NCBI GenBank assembly: GCA_011109175.1
Contig: RDEW01000143.1
Coordinates: forward strand, 2,459 to 24,537
DNA from: Dicyema japonicum
Taxonomy: Eukaryota > Dicyemida > Rhombozoa > Dicyemidae
DNA length: 22,079 nt
Direction of reading: 5' to 3'
Shown here: positions 1 through 9,960 of the stretch, piece by piece
Layout of the letters: each line of letters begins with the position of its first letter
Position numbering within the stretch: the first letter of the stretch is position 1
Made by a program: the position numbers and the translations under genes
The notes under the pieces: generated by a model
What the model was told of the DNA's origin: nothing
The model's database searches: none
Seen by the model: the letters and a program-made list of their open reading frames with translations, nothing else

Positions 1-286
1 ATATACATCCAAATGACAAATAAGAATCTTTATAAGAACGACGAACTGATTTACCCATAAGCACGTTGATGCGCACGTTATTAAAAAATTTATAAATAAT
101 GGTTAACCAATGTAAATGTCATTTAATGTATAATAAAAAAATAATTATTTTAATTTTAGTAATTATTTTAATTCGTTTATCTTTTTAAATTAATTAAGTC
201 AAAAATGTATATAAATTTATTCAAATTTGTATTTGGCAGGCGGCACACTAGAAATTGTCTTGCGGCACACCGTTTGACAACCTCTG
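1..286. mobile_element. hAT transposon terminal region (right end)
   Basis: Read on the minus strand from 286, the sequence begins CAGAGGTTGTCAAACGGTG and then shows two spaced GTGTGCCGC blocks. The opening fits the CAGNGGTTCTCAAAC consensus of hAT terminal inverted repeats, and repeated GTGTGCCGC blocks are common just inside hAT ends in animal genomes. The element would extend left from 286 and out of the window; bases 1-230 are AT-rich with no transposase frame, so this is either a non-autonomous copy or the non-coding end of a longer one. The partner inverted repeat is not in the window, and the single N at 287 abuts the end, so the target-site duplication cannot be read. Assignment to hAT is from the terminal pattern only. 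Confidence 0.6.
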
Positions 287-339
287 NCAGGATGGCTTTA
301 AGTCATCATCTCGAGAGCCATTGTCAGAGGAAACAGGAT

Positions 340-401
340 GAGGATCTCTATATATCGTGGATAGTTCATTTTTGACGAGGATCTCTATATATCGTGGATA
401 G
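340..401 (+). repeat. 25-base exact direct repeat, spaced 37 bases
   Basis: The 25 bases at 340-364 recur exactly at 377-401, starting GAGGATCTCTATATATCG, with 12 bases between them. The unit contains a short TA-rich core. It could be a local slippage or insertion duplication, or a footprint next to the hAT end at 286. Function unknown. Confidence 0.85.
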
Positions 402-1277
402 AAATAGAAGTCCAAGACCCATTAGAGATTTCATCGATGACTATCTGAATATTGGAGATATAATATTTGTTTTGAGACAAAATAAATGTAAAAAGTATCT
501 CTAATTGATGCCCCTTAAGAGATAAATGATGCCACTCAAGAAATATTGTTATAAAAATTAATCTTCGAATCCAGATTTTCGAAAACTAATAACAAATCAT
601 CAATCTAATATTAAAATATACAATTTACTATTTTAACATTGTGATTATAAAAAAGTGTGATTCTAAAATTTCCACTTAATATTCCTTTCAGTCGATTTTC
701 CGCAATAAAATACCAATATTGAACATTTGGATCGTTAGATGGATCACAGTCATGTGCTAAATTAAATTGTCAAACCTTTTCCAATAAAATATGGATATGA
801 TAGTTTAGTGTAGTATTTTATCACCAAAGAATATAATGTGATAGTATTACCATTCTCAAAACTTACTGGCATATATCCGCATCTGTAATAATCTCCATGT
901 TTAATATTTGGAAGATTTTTTGTATTTGTGTAGGTTTTATTATCTTTGAGTGTTAACTATTAAATACTAGAATTTAATTTTAATTTTATTGAGATGTTGT
1001 AAAATTTGTCTGAGAATTCAATAAAAAATTGGTAGATCAAGTTATTTGTTTTGATTGTAATTGGCATTTCATCATAAAAGTGGTAAGAAATAGTTTCAAT
1101 TGAATAATTGTTTGTCTACCATTATTATTTATAAAATACATTTGTAAGTGTACTTTTCAATAAACTTTTTACATATACTGACATTCGATGTTCAAAGTCG
1201 AAATTCGAGATTGAGGACAAAAATATTAACAACAACATAAGATGTAAAATGAACACGTCGATGTGTATAATTTGGGT

Positions 1278-1383
1278 CACTTTTTTTATTAATGAATTTA
1301 TTTTTAATAATTTGAAACAAATAATATTTATTTTAATTTTATAATTATATTTATTTTCATGAATTCATTAATCAAAAAACTCC
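1278..1383. repeat. AT-rich imperfect inverted repeat, about 105 bases
   Basis: The left arm near 1280-1298 reads TTTTTTATTAATGAATT and the right arm near 1361-1382 reads AATTCATTAATCAAAAAA, its near reverse complement. The size and the A/T-only interior are compatible with a small hairpin or MITE remnant, but in such AT-rich DNA an inverted repeat of this quality can arise by chance. Confidence 0.35.
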
Positions 1384-2097
1384 TATTCATACTGCAATGT
1401 TAACCGTCTTTAAGAATTTCATGGTATTTTATCGTAATCCATCATAAGTCATTCTGTTTTGTCGGAATCTTTAATGATCGAAGGAAAATTTAATCAGCGA
1501 TATTCGTAAAATATCAAAATAACTATTTTATTACACAATCGAATAAATATTTGTTGTCAATTGACTTACTGTGTCTTTTAATTGAAAACGTATTTCTTTT
1601 AAATCGTCAGGAAAAATGGGATCTCAATTATGAGACTGTCTACTACTTGTTAACTGTTTGTTTTTTGTATTAAAACGTTTTTATTCAAAAAATATTAATA
1701 CTAGGAGAATATTCTGAAGTGAATTGAATATAAAAATTAAAACCAGCATTAACAAATAATACAGATATTCATAAATAGGTGGCATAAAAGGAATTCAAAC
1801 GAAAATCGTTAATTCATAGATGAATTTATTACTAAACTTTATTTTAAGTGTAAGAGCTGTAATTTTAATTAATCCAAGACATATCTAAGACATTGAAAAT
1901 TTTCTTGACTTTTTTTTTGTTTGTGAGTCCCAGAAGACAATTCAGTTCCGCAGAAACGAAACCAAATTTATTCCACAGTAAATAAGGAGTTAGTTTAAGG
2001 ATATTTAAACGTGTCCGCCTATGCGACCTGGACACTTCCGATGCATCCCGTCTCCATTTAGTCTCCTTCTATCGTTGGATCCCATCGATCCTTTTCT

Positions 2098-3619
2098 CTA
2101 CAATATTTTGACAGTTGTTAGAATCTTGTCTTCTTCAGTACTGAGAGCATCACAAAGCCTTTTCCCCAAAGCCAACTTTATTGCCGACCTTCTGGTTTTT
2201 CCATGAGTAACATAATTATTTCTCTTTGGCGAGAAAAAACCATGCTTCGCATCCATATAGCAGCTCCGGAAGAATGATTCTCATGAAGATGAACAAGAAA
2301 GTTTCCAAGTTTAAAAACAACTTTCTTTTACATAAGAGTGCTTGAAGCGCCTTCTTCCTTCTTTGTCTAATGTCCTCCATGAAGGAACCATTCCCTTCGA
2401 TTACTATCCCGAGGTAGCGCAGTAAATTTACTTTAGGAATCTCTAGTGAGTAAGGCTGCGTCTGATGCCTCCTTAGGCGACTGATTCGTAGAGAGCTGGA
2501 CTTCTCCGTGGACAATCTTATCCCTCTTTTGGTGCACCAGTCCTGTACTTGTTTAATGAATGACATGATTCTTTTTTCCGAGAGAGTTGATTTCCCGGAT
2601 GTATCCGTGATCAGAATATCATCAGCGTATATCAATAATCTGGTGTTTATATTCGGTGGAGTTGGAATGTCTGATAGGAATATGTTGAATAGAAATGAAC
2701 TCAAGACAGAACCCTGCGGAACTCCCCTTTTCAGAATGATGTCTTTTGACATATTTGCTCCAACACGTACTTGAGAAGTCCGTCATGTTAGGAAGTCCTT
2801 TATCCACATGAAAAGTTTCTTTTGAATATGAGCAGCTGCTAGCCTTGATAGGAGTGCTTCGTGGCACACACTATCAAAAGCCTTGGACAGATCCAAACAT
2901 ACCAGGTTAACTAGTCTTTTGAATTCCAGACCTCTCATTACCATTGAATGCATCTGGTAGATGCAGTCCGTGCATGGATTTCCAGGTCTGAAGCCACATT
3001 GTTCTGCGAGGAGGAAACCACTTTCTTCTATGTGGTCGTTTAGCCTTCTGAAAATAATTCGTTCGATAATCTTGGAGATCAAACAGATGAGGCTTATTGG
3101 CCTATAGCTGAGTGGGTCCCTCCTCGATTTTCCCGGTTTCAGTATCATTCTGACAATAGAAGATTTCCAGCGTTTTGGGACATGACCATGATGAATGCTT
3201 GCATTGAATAAATTCCTCAGTATGGGAAATAGAGCCTCTGGGGCTTCCTTGAACAATCTCATGCTTAGATGGTCAAATCCAGGAGCGTTAGCCTTGCTTT
3301 TCATGATTGCAGTCATGACTTCTTCCGTAGTTATTTTTACTTCAGTATCTTTGAAATCGTCCAAAAAGTAAATTAAAATTTCACGTGAAGAATCTAACAT
3401 CTCCCTCGGAATAAGCTCCATCGGGTTGACCCCCCGAATGCTGTCCAGTTGTTTCTTAAAAATATCTGGGGCTTCTTCCATAGAACATAGTCCACCTTCT
3501 GGCTTAGTCAAGGAGAGTTTTATGTCAATCCTTCTCTGACCAGTTATTCTTTTGTAGAACTTCCAGAACGAGGGGTCTTTGTTGTTTAGTTTGCTTGCCT
3601 CTAACCTCAAACATTGTTC
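2098..3619 (-). pseudogene. Reverse transcriptase domain of the Jockey-type LINE (one in-frame stop plus a late frameshift)
   Basis: A single frame runs from 3619 to 2216, broken only by a TGA at 2785-2783. In the 275-residue first part, SYRPISL lies near residues 168-174 and motif A, LDLSKAFDSV, near 239-248. After the stop come motif B, GVPQGSVL, and motif C, YADD (inside LLIYADDILITD), then RYLGIVIEG and the thumb up to YGCEAWFF. These are the catalytic palm motifs of a LINE RT, which copies the element's RNA at the nicked target. A frameshift near 2216 leads to further thumb-like sequence (KTRRSAIKLALGKRL) ending at a stop at 2100-2098. The TGA falls where related proteins have a short FLTxR loop, and CGA to TGA is a common decay change. 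All catalytic aspartates are retained. Upstream of 3619 the EN-RT linker is in other frames. Confidence 0.9.
2227..2392 (-). repeat. Left arm of an inverted repeat pair with 4663-4829 (RT thumb segment)
   Basis: This is the native copy of the thumb segment running from NGSFMED to the end of YGCEAWFF. It matches 4663-4829 in opposite orientation at roughly 90 percent identity by eye (about 17 differences in 167 positions, including a one-base indel). The pair is separated by about 2.3 kb. Confidence 0.9.
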
Positions 3620-4657
3620 TTAAGATAGTCTTGTTCCTTCTTTAATGGCTTTCTTGATTATCTTCAATTGTCCGGTCAGTGCAATCCGGTCTATCCAGTC
3701 CACACATCTTCTGAGTTTGGTCCTCAGACAATTCCTTTCATTGATCAAAGATAATGTGGAACGCGAAAGACTGATGCTCTTTTCATGATTGGTACTTTGA
3801 GGATCTCCTCCTTGCGTAAAGCATTAAGTATGTCTCCATCATGATGGAGAGTTCATTGTCTATGATGTCGATATCACTTCGGGAATAATCTTTATCCTTC
3901 CAGTCTTTGAGGTTTCTTGAAATGTACCTTCTGTAGTGTTCCCAGTTTACTTTTGTTAGGTCGTAATAATGTGGAACGTGTAAACACAGAGTCCATGGAG
4001 TCTGGAGCTAGGTTCAATTACATCTCCTGTGGTATATGGTTACTCCCGATGTCCCACATGATCATCGGCTTCTCTACATAAGTGTAGAGTAGTGGTAACA
4101 CCAGGAACACCCAAACATGTCTCCCCCGTAGTGCAAGTAATGATTCGATTTTTCCGATGTCAAAATCTCAAAGCCAGTTTTATCACTCAATTTCCTCAGT
4201 CTGATTCCATCATCGATAGTACCGAGGCATCTATATTTAATGTTCTTGGCATTTAGATCACCCACTAGGATAGACATATCGTTTTTGTGAAGAATTCTTC
4301 AATTTCTGCGGAGCACTTTCTATGGTCATTTGAATACATTCCACAGACGTGTATCCAACGGCCACAGCATCTCACCTCGACGGAAACAAATTCACAGTGT
4401 GTATTCATTATAATTTTTGTCTCACGTATATGTAGAACTTCACTGTGAACAATGTGGTTCCAGTACTAGCTTCTGCACCTTCGACCCATGGAATTTCTAT
4501 AGAATTGTATCCCTGTAGCATTGTGGTGTTGGTCTTTTTCACTTTGGACGATAGTAGTAGTGATAGGTCATGACGTCTTTTCTTTAAGGATCGGACGTTT
4601 ACCAGCACTATCTTCAAGTTTCTTTTCAATTTTCTTGTTGGTGGCCCGGGCTCTCCA
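3620..4657 (-). pseudogene. Apurinic-type endonuclease domain and EN-RT linker of the Jockey-type LINE, frameshifted
   Basis: The frame starting near 4657 reads LKIVLVNVRSLKKRRHDL, the first beta strand and Asn motif of LINE endonucleases (usual form LKIxxxNxRSL). After losses and frameshifts a segment around 4320-4420 reads VRCCGRWIHVCGMYS, the central strands, and at 4277-4074 SILVGDLNAKN matches the catalytic GDFNAKN motif. A degraded IGSNHIP near 4040 may be the SDH-type end motif. Downstream to 3620 the linker survives in patches (VNWEHYRRYISRNLKDW near 3900-3950). The domain would nick target DNA to prime reverse transcription. At least three frameshifts or stops separate the pieces, so no functional enzyme can be made. 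Confidence 0.8.
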
Positions 4658-4662
4658 TGGCC

Positions 4663-4829
4663 AATGGTTCTTTCATGGAGGACATTAAACGAAGAAGGAA
4701 GAAGACGCTTCAAGCACTCTTATGTACAGGAAAGTTGTTTGTAAGCCTCGAAACCTTCCTGTTCATCTTCATGAAGATCATTCTACCAGAGCTGCTATAT
4801 GGATGCGAAGCATGGTTTTTCTCTCGCCA
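4663..4829 (+). repeat. Inverted RT-thumb fragment lodged between gag and endonuclease
   Basis: Read on the plus strand this encodes NGSFMEDIKRRRKKTLQALL and continues to YGCEAWFF, colinear with the RT thumb at 2392-2227 of the surrounding element but in the opposite direction. Both edges are sharp: homology starts at AATGGTTC and ends at CTCGCCA. The plus-strand frame extends past the edge to 4959 only by running antisense through gag. About 10 percent divergence from the local copy indicates it came from another member of the family, or has aged separately. It splits the gag C-terminus (LGVDLRNIW) from the EN N-terminus. Confidence 0.9.
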
Positions 4830-5966
4830 GATATTGCGTAAATCCACCCCGAGTGTGCTGCTTAGTTCCTTCAGTCTTGATATTATTTCCTTTAGTTCTT
4901 TTGTAATACTCCCTGATAACTTTTCCTTCGGTAGTCAGGCTGATTCTCGTGGAAAATGAGCAACTTCGTACATGTTAGTTCTTGCGCCAATAACCCTTTT
5001 TTGGGCTGGCGGTTCCACTTTCTTGTTTATAATATCCGTCTGTTTCTGTTCCCTGTTGTCGATTCGGGAGTTTGATTTTCGTCTAGCCTCCATGAATACA
5101 GGGCATCTTTCGTATCTTGCGCCGTGTCTTGTTGACCCGCAGTTAGCACATTTTCGTTCAAGAGTTGGATCCGCATCACACTTGATGGTGTCGTGTTTTC
5201 CCGCGCAACGGAAGCATTTTTTCTTTTCCGTGCACTGGTATGCAAAGTGGCAGATTTGCTGACAGCTGTAGCAGATTGGTGGTCCTCTTCGTATCCATTC
5301 ACAAGAAATCTTGTTCGTCCCGATGTAGAAGCCACATCTAATTAGTGATGTAGCCTCCGACTTCATATTGATCGTGGCCTTCGCCAATGGCATGGCCTGC
5401 GATCCTCTGGTCATTCAGGTAACCTTCGCGACTGAGGGAGCCATCTCCTGAAGGTAGTCCAAGAGGTCGTCCTCTTTTACCCAGAAGGGGAGGTTCCTGA
5501 GGACAATCTCAGACGGTTTTGTTGAGATTGTCTTGAAATGGTGATTCTCATTACCAAAGGGGCAGGTCTCATTCACCGCTTCTATAAAGGTGGCCACATG
5601 GGAGATATCCAGGAAATCCAGTCGGAAAGAGCCCGGTCCTCTGTGGCTCATCCTCATAGATCCGTATAGGTCATAGTATTGTAAAAATTTGCGATTTTAA
5701 TCGCATTCATAGTAGAATTCACTGTAATCAATATAGTCCTGTTCTCTGAATAATCAGATTTCATTAGTTCATCCGTATATTTAGACATTTCCTTGGGATC
5801 GTATTTTGTAATGACATTCGCTGGTTTAACAGGTTCTGCATTATGCGAAGTCATGTTCTCTAGAGAGAATGATTCAGCAGTAGCACTTCCGGAAGACGAG
5901 AAGAGCTTTTCACTTTAGTGGTTTTTACTGGTTTTACTACAGATCTCTTCGTGTTAGTTTTCTGAA
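4830..5966 (-). pseudogene. Gag-like ORF1 with three zinc knuckles, frameshifted
   Basis: The frames 5854-5654, 5657-5415 and 5414-4935 join into one gag-like protein. An earlier frame, about 5966 to 5870, adds a Lys/Ser-rich N-terminus (SVVKPVKTTKVKSSSRLPEV). The last piece carries three nucleic-acid-binding knuckles: CYSCQQICHFAYQC (CX2CX4HX4C), CFRCAGKHDTIKC (CX2CX3HX4C) and a third, starting CANCGSTRH, with spacing CX2CX4HX6C and ending in CP. The third form is typical of Jockey/I-type LINE gags. After an in-frame TGA at 4937-4935 the same frame continues as a charged, probably coiled helix (ELKEIISRLKELSSTLGVDL) to 4830. The product would coat element RNA. Two frameshifts (near 5870 and 5655) and stops break it. 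Confidence 0.85.
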
Positions 5967-6025
5967 CCACTTCTGAACCAGTTCCGCAGAGATGACACGC
6001 TCGCTGATAACGGCGTTACTCGTCA

Positions 6026-7350
6026 ACTTAAATTTTATTTTTGTTATAATCAGGGCGATTTTTCTGACTTTATAAATACGAAATTTTGACTTAAAAATTG
6101 CAATCTTCGTGTCCTTATTCGAGAATTTTTTTTATGATAAAAATGCACTGTTCTCGATCCTTTTTGGGGGCTTAAACTCGAGAGATATCTTGTTTGGTTG
6201 TTTGGGGACAAACAGAGAAGACCTTGTTTTAAAGGACATGTCTGTGTCTTCTGGGTTTTATGTTGTGATTTCTTCGACCCCGAATCAATATTCTCCAAGT
6301 GGCTCAGATTATTTGCGATTGGCGTTAATATCGGAGTTTGATCATCAATTTTTGGAACGACCGATTACGCTCAATATTGGTAGTTATTATTTAGCAATTC
6401 TTTGTAAACTCAACCTAGCTCGTTTAGAAGTCAAGCTTGCTCTAGTCGCTATGATCTGACAAGTATAAACTGAGACCACTAACAAAAAGCATTTTATATA
6501 TTTGAACGTTTTGGGAATTTTTGTAATTTGGAGTCTTCCAAGTGGGATCTTGAGAGTTCTAGTGAATCTAATTGTTTTTTAATCGTACCTCGAAACATAT
6601 AGTCGAATAAAGTCTATTTGGTTAACAAGAATTCTCATTCGACAACAAAAATTGTTATTGCTTTTTGAAAAGGAAACAATGTTTGAAAAACGATCTACGT
6701 CGATGTTCTGATCCCCATGACCGTATACTCATGGAGCTAGAAATTATGATGATCACGCAAGAAATACGCAGATTAGAAAAAGTTAAGAAAAATAATTTTG
6801 GATAGCTCAGTGGAGCGAATTGTATCGAAAGAAACCCAAACTTTTTGGAAATAATAAATAACCGAACGTAAACCCAGAAAAGAAATTTAAATGTTGCAAT
6901 GTCATGAGAGGTCTCCTGTATGTTTGCAAGAAATTCCTAACATGTGTGGGAATGAACTCTCTAAAAAACATCTGGTTAACTTTGATGAGCGACTGTCTCG
7001 TTTGGCAGTAGCGCTCTAAAACAAAAGCTGGAAAACGTAATTATTTTTTTTCCTTAACGTCATAGCTCTATAAATAATGGAGAAGTTGAAAATGTGATAA
7101 AATGACTAAAGACAATGCTCTGAATAGACAAGATTGCTATTTGTTTTTCAAGGAAGCACTCCAGGTACTTTATGAATATCTGGGATCTCTACGTGAGTAT
7201 GATGAATTATATAAATTCGGCTTATTTCGTAACGTCAAAAATCATATTCTTTTTGTTATCTTTAATTTTTAGTTTGCCCTTTTAGTTTCTTCTCTTAAGC
7301 AGGCGCATTGCCAAGAACATCTGCGCACATTTATTTAAATTCTCCACTTC
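6026..7350. other. Unassigned region between two LINEs
   Basis: Two overlapping opposite frames, 6109-6459 plus and 6298-6050 minus, are open but match nothing I know, and each may be the shadow of the other or chance. A short open stretch at 6650-6805 is listed separately. The rest is AT-rich with no motif. Confidence 0.4.
6650..6805 (+). other. Short unidentified coding-like stretch
   Basis: The frame reads through NDLRRCSDPHDRILMELEIM and then ITQEIRRLEKVKKNNFG before a TAG at 6803-6805. The charged, leucine-rich pattern suggests a helix from a real protein rather than random AT-rich translation. I do not recognise the family. It may be a small leftover of a transposon protein. Confidence 0.25.
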
Positions 7351-8527
7351 CTATAGCCTGGCATCCAAAACGTTTGCAACATGTTCACTGTTAAATTTTC
7401 TGATTTTTCTCTGTATCTTAGTACGTTCCGACTGTAAAAAGCATTTCCTGTTTGTGTTCGTCATGTTTTCTAGCGATAGTCGAAAATCCTTCTTTTTTGC
7501 AGTGTGGGAACATCGGGGTGGCCTTGCTCGGTACCTCTCAATGTGTTCGTTTGCAGCCATGTGAATTCTTTCCATTGTATGCGTCCAAATGACTCCCGGT
7601 AGAAGGCCTGTCTCTATTGCTATTAAATAATATTCCATAGATGCTCGATAGATATTTTGAGTGAAGTGTGAAAAACATAATCTCTCGACTAGGTATCTTT
7701 CCCGTATGACCTGAGATGGCTTTGTTCCTGAAGTGCGTGCATAGTGACTTGTAATATCAAACAGGGCCACGACGATCTTGTGGACGCTTTCCCGACGGCC
7801 CTTCCGTATGAGATCGAGTCCCGTAATAGTGTTCTATTTTTTGTCGGCAAAGAATGTAATCAATCTGATTGTAAATCATACATGGCCTCCTGATTCATTT
7901 CTTCTGCAGCTCGTCCAGGTAGTCTTATGTCATGCAGCATGCGCAAACGCAGTGTTACACAGGAATAGACCAAATGCCCGGCAGAAATTTATCAGCACAG
8001 CCCCCGGCAAGTTCCTGATCCCTCTTCCGTGTCTTCCGATAGTCGACTCATGTTCCCGACGTACTCCTGCTTTAGCATTCCAGTCTCCGGCAATGAGGAC
8101 TAGAAAAGACGATTCCAGTTCGGCATATGTCCTCGACAGCTGCATGTAGAAAGCGTCAAGTTCGTCCGAATCTTTGGCGACGCATCCATTGTGGAGTGCA
8201 TAATATAATTGAGATAAGGGCCCTCGATGAGCGTTTGACCACAACCCGTATTTGAAGTATGCTGATTCTGTTGTTAACACTCTAACACCGATGTATCCTA
8301 CGAACAATTTCTTGTGCACGGCAAACTTCTGTCCATAGTGTCTTGATGACAATGATAGTAAAATGAGTCTATAGTCTCCATGTAGCTCGTCCATTCCATC
8401 CTGTACTTTTGTCGCTTGTAGGCATCCCACGTCTGCACCATATCTCCCCGGATCTGAAAATAACAGGTTTCTTCTCACTCCATGCTGATCCCTTTTACAT
8501 TGAAAAATGTTATTTTAAGCTCCTCCA
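7351..8527 (-). pseudogene. Endonuclease domain and linker of an RTE/CR1-like LINE, frameshifted
   Basis: From 8527 leftwards the pieces are LKITFFNVKGIS (first strand with Asn), then after a frameshift GRYGADVGCLQATK (usual form GxDVCCLQETK; the catalytic Glu is replaced by Ala), SRHYGQKFAVH, LIAGDWNAKAG (GDFNAK motif), IGRHGRG, and FGLFLCNTAFAHA followed by HKTTWTSCRRN. A disturbed segment matches FNQIDYILCR in a shifted frame (IRLITFFADKK), then VHKIVVALFDI replaces the SDHxLVV end motif. From 7770 to 7351 a basic helical linker toward the RT is open. This is a target-nicking endonuclease unlike the 4-kb one in detail, so it belongs to a second LINE family. Frameshifts lie near 8478, 7930 and 7800. 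The RT that should follow is absent on this strand. Confidence 0.85.
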
Positions 8528-8549
8528 TAAATCTGGGATTTGTGCCATT

Positions 8550-8842
8550 TAAAAAGAGGATTTGGGGAGGCTAGACTCGTTTCACAAAAATCATCTTAGA
8601 AACATAACTGGAATGTCCTGGCCATCCAAGATCTCGCGTAGTGGACTGCACAATAAGTGTGATTGGACACCATTAAGTCACAAGATCATTAGCTCTCGTT
8701 GGAAATTTTTTGGAAGGCCGTGAAGAAAACATTGGCATCTGGTGACGATCTAGACTCACTGATAGACCTAGCTAAGAACTAAAGAGCTTGGAACAACCTA
8801 ACTAACTCTCTTATATTCTTTGCTGCACATGCGGGGCTATAG
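8550..8842 (+). pseudogene. RT C-terminal (thumb and tail) fragment of an RTE/CR1-like LINE
   Basis: The plus strand reads KEDLGRLDSFHKNHLRNITG, then MSWPSKIS, LHNKCDWTPLSHKI and SSRWKFFG, the usual LxxFHRRxLRxIxGxSW ... PLSxxIxxxRWxxFG pattern after the RT palm. After a TGA the sequence continues in a shifted frame as SGDDLDSLIDLAKN and AWNNL to a TAG at 8840-8842; DDLDxLxxLAxxRxxW is the family's tail. The same tail type occurs at 14405-14262. It points away from the endonuclease at 7351-8527, to which it is joined head to head within about 25 bases. Confidence 0.75.
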
Positions 8843-9289
8843 ATATTATGGCTCTCATAAAAGTGCTAATAATAAGCGCTTTAAGTTCGTTTCAGACATT
8901 TTGCAATAGAGATGACGTCACCACCTCAACCTCAATTCCCTGACTGCGAATAAAATCTAAGAAACCTCTAAGAATTGAAAATTTTATTAATTTCCTTAGT
9001 TTGGGAATTAACTATTAACTCCCTTGTTCCCCCTCAATGTAGACTTGTCTACGTTCTTTCAAAATTTGTAACAGTCGAGATTCGAATCTAGATCCTAGAG
9101 TATCCGATACTTCGTATATCCAATTTTTACAAGTTGATTTTTTTTAGATAGTGAGATTAAGACATTCGTGCAGTGCATTACTACCTCAACCACACAGCAA
9201 ACTAACCACTTAGCCAACTCACATTTAAGCGCATAACATTAACAAATTATTGCAACTGAATTTTTCCCAGGATGAAAGAGTTCACGGGC
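8843..9289. other. Spacer with no gene
   Basis: There is an AATAAA at about 8949 and a 16-base motif at 8916-8931 shared with 14684-14699. If the plus-strand RT tail keeps its 3' untranslated region, it lies here. Nothing coding is visible. Confidence 0.4.
8916..8931 (+). repeat. 16-base motif CGTCACCACCTCAACC, first copy
   Basis: It is identical to 14684-14699. A weaker ACCTCAACC match lies at 9183-9191. Both exact copies are followed on the plus strand by AT-rich sequence with AATAAA-like words and lie beside pieces of the same LINE family, so the motif may belong to that family's untranslated end. Confidence 0.6.
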
Positions 9290-9960
9290 CTCCGAATAAA
9301 CTATCATCGACAAGATCTAGAAATTCGCTTATCACACATTATTGAAGAATGGAAAACCGAAGATCCTGCTTCATACAGGCTCATCTCCTTAACGTGAACA
9401 CTATCCAAAATACTTTAAAAACTCGAACTCTCGGTTATTATTCTGATTCTTCTTCAACCTAGGTTTCTACATTGATTTCGTTTGGGAGATCGACCACAAC
9501 ACACGGTGTCAAAAGTTATTGCTGATGGTTCTACTGCTTTTCCATCTCACATGCGTACAGCAATAGTCTCCATTGACATTGGTAAAGTATTCAACACAGT
9601 TCTTAAAGATACACCAAAACTTAAAACTGTAGTTGGTTAACTTTTTCTCAGGAAAATGTGGAATAGTTAACTGCAACCTATCAGATAAGAATCAAGATAC
9701 TTCCAAACGGATTGTCCAGAGTTTTCCGATCACTTCGACACTTTTCAAAGTATTCCTTCATGACAAAGCAACAAACATGGATAAAGATTCCTGGTTACTA
9801 TTCTAATCATCACAAACGAAACCGTTAGACTCTAATAAACAGCTGAAAGTGCAGAGCTCAACGATTGGTAGATAGCCAACCGCCTTTCATATTGACCACA
9901 AAGTCGACATACACTTCATTCACTTCAGAAGAACTAAAAAACCAGAAGTTTTAATCATAT
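9290..9960 (+). pseudogene. RT palm fragment of a third LINE type, heavily frameshifted
   Basis: The plus strand shows ASYRLISLT and TLSKIL (SYRPISLLPTLSKILEK pattern) at about 9368-9410, GDRPQHTVSKVI (FRPxHST pattern) near 9490, and SIDIGKVFNTV at about 9568-9602, which is motif A (LDIxKAFDxV) with the catalytic Asp of IDIG kept. Downstream, QDTSKRIVQSFPITSTLFKV near 9690-9755 sits where motif B would be but has lost GVPQGS. LNDW and IANRLSY near 9860 resemble the post-YADD helix. YADD itself is not recognisable. Several stops and frame changes make this an old remnant. Confidence 0.65.

Larger units (their letters stand above)
287..1908. other. AT-rich stretch without a recognisable gene
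   Basis: Frames on both strands are short and interrupted. The only structure I see is a spaced direct repeat at 340-401, an inverted repeat at 1278-1383, and a short open stretch around 400-500 that matches nothing I recognise. It looks like ordinary intergenic DNA or very old repeat sequence. Confidence 0.6.
1909..6025 (-). mobile_element. Non-LTR retrotransposon, Jockey/I-superfamily type, decayed but nearly full length
   Basis: Reading right to left, the element has a gag-like ORF1 with three zinc knuckles (about 5966-4830), an apurinic endonuclease domain (about 4657-4000) and an RT (3619-2216, with a frameshifted tail to 2098). That order is the standard ORF1-EN-RT layout of Jockey/I/LOA-type LINEs. 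No RNase H is visible after the RT. The 5' edge is set near 6025, where GC-richer sequence gives way to AT-rich DNA; the 3' edge is a run of nine T at 1910-1918, a possible short poly(A) tail on the element strand. Target-site duplications were not found. Frameshifts in gag and EN, stops, and an inverted RT fragment between gag and EN show it is not active as it stands. The exact clade is undetermined. Confidence 0.85.

Noticed and set aside
4657-4959. 100-codon plus-strand ORF as a single protein
   Set aside because: Only its first part (to 4829) is RT thumb; the remainder is antisense to gag, so it is a chimera made by the inverted insert.
6109-6459. 116-codon plus-strand ORF as a gene
   Set aside because: It has no ATG-led support at its 5' end, overlaps an equally open minus frame and matches nothing known to me.
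9060-9235. tRNA-derived SINE on the minus strand, with GGCTAAGTGGTTAG (9202-9218) as box A and AGATTCGAATCT (9078-9089) as box B
   Set aside because: The boxes are about 115 bases apart, far too long for a tRNA head, no cloverleaf forms, and the box B-like word is a palindrome.
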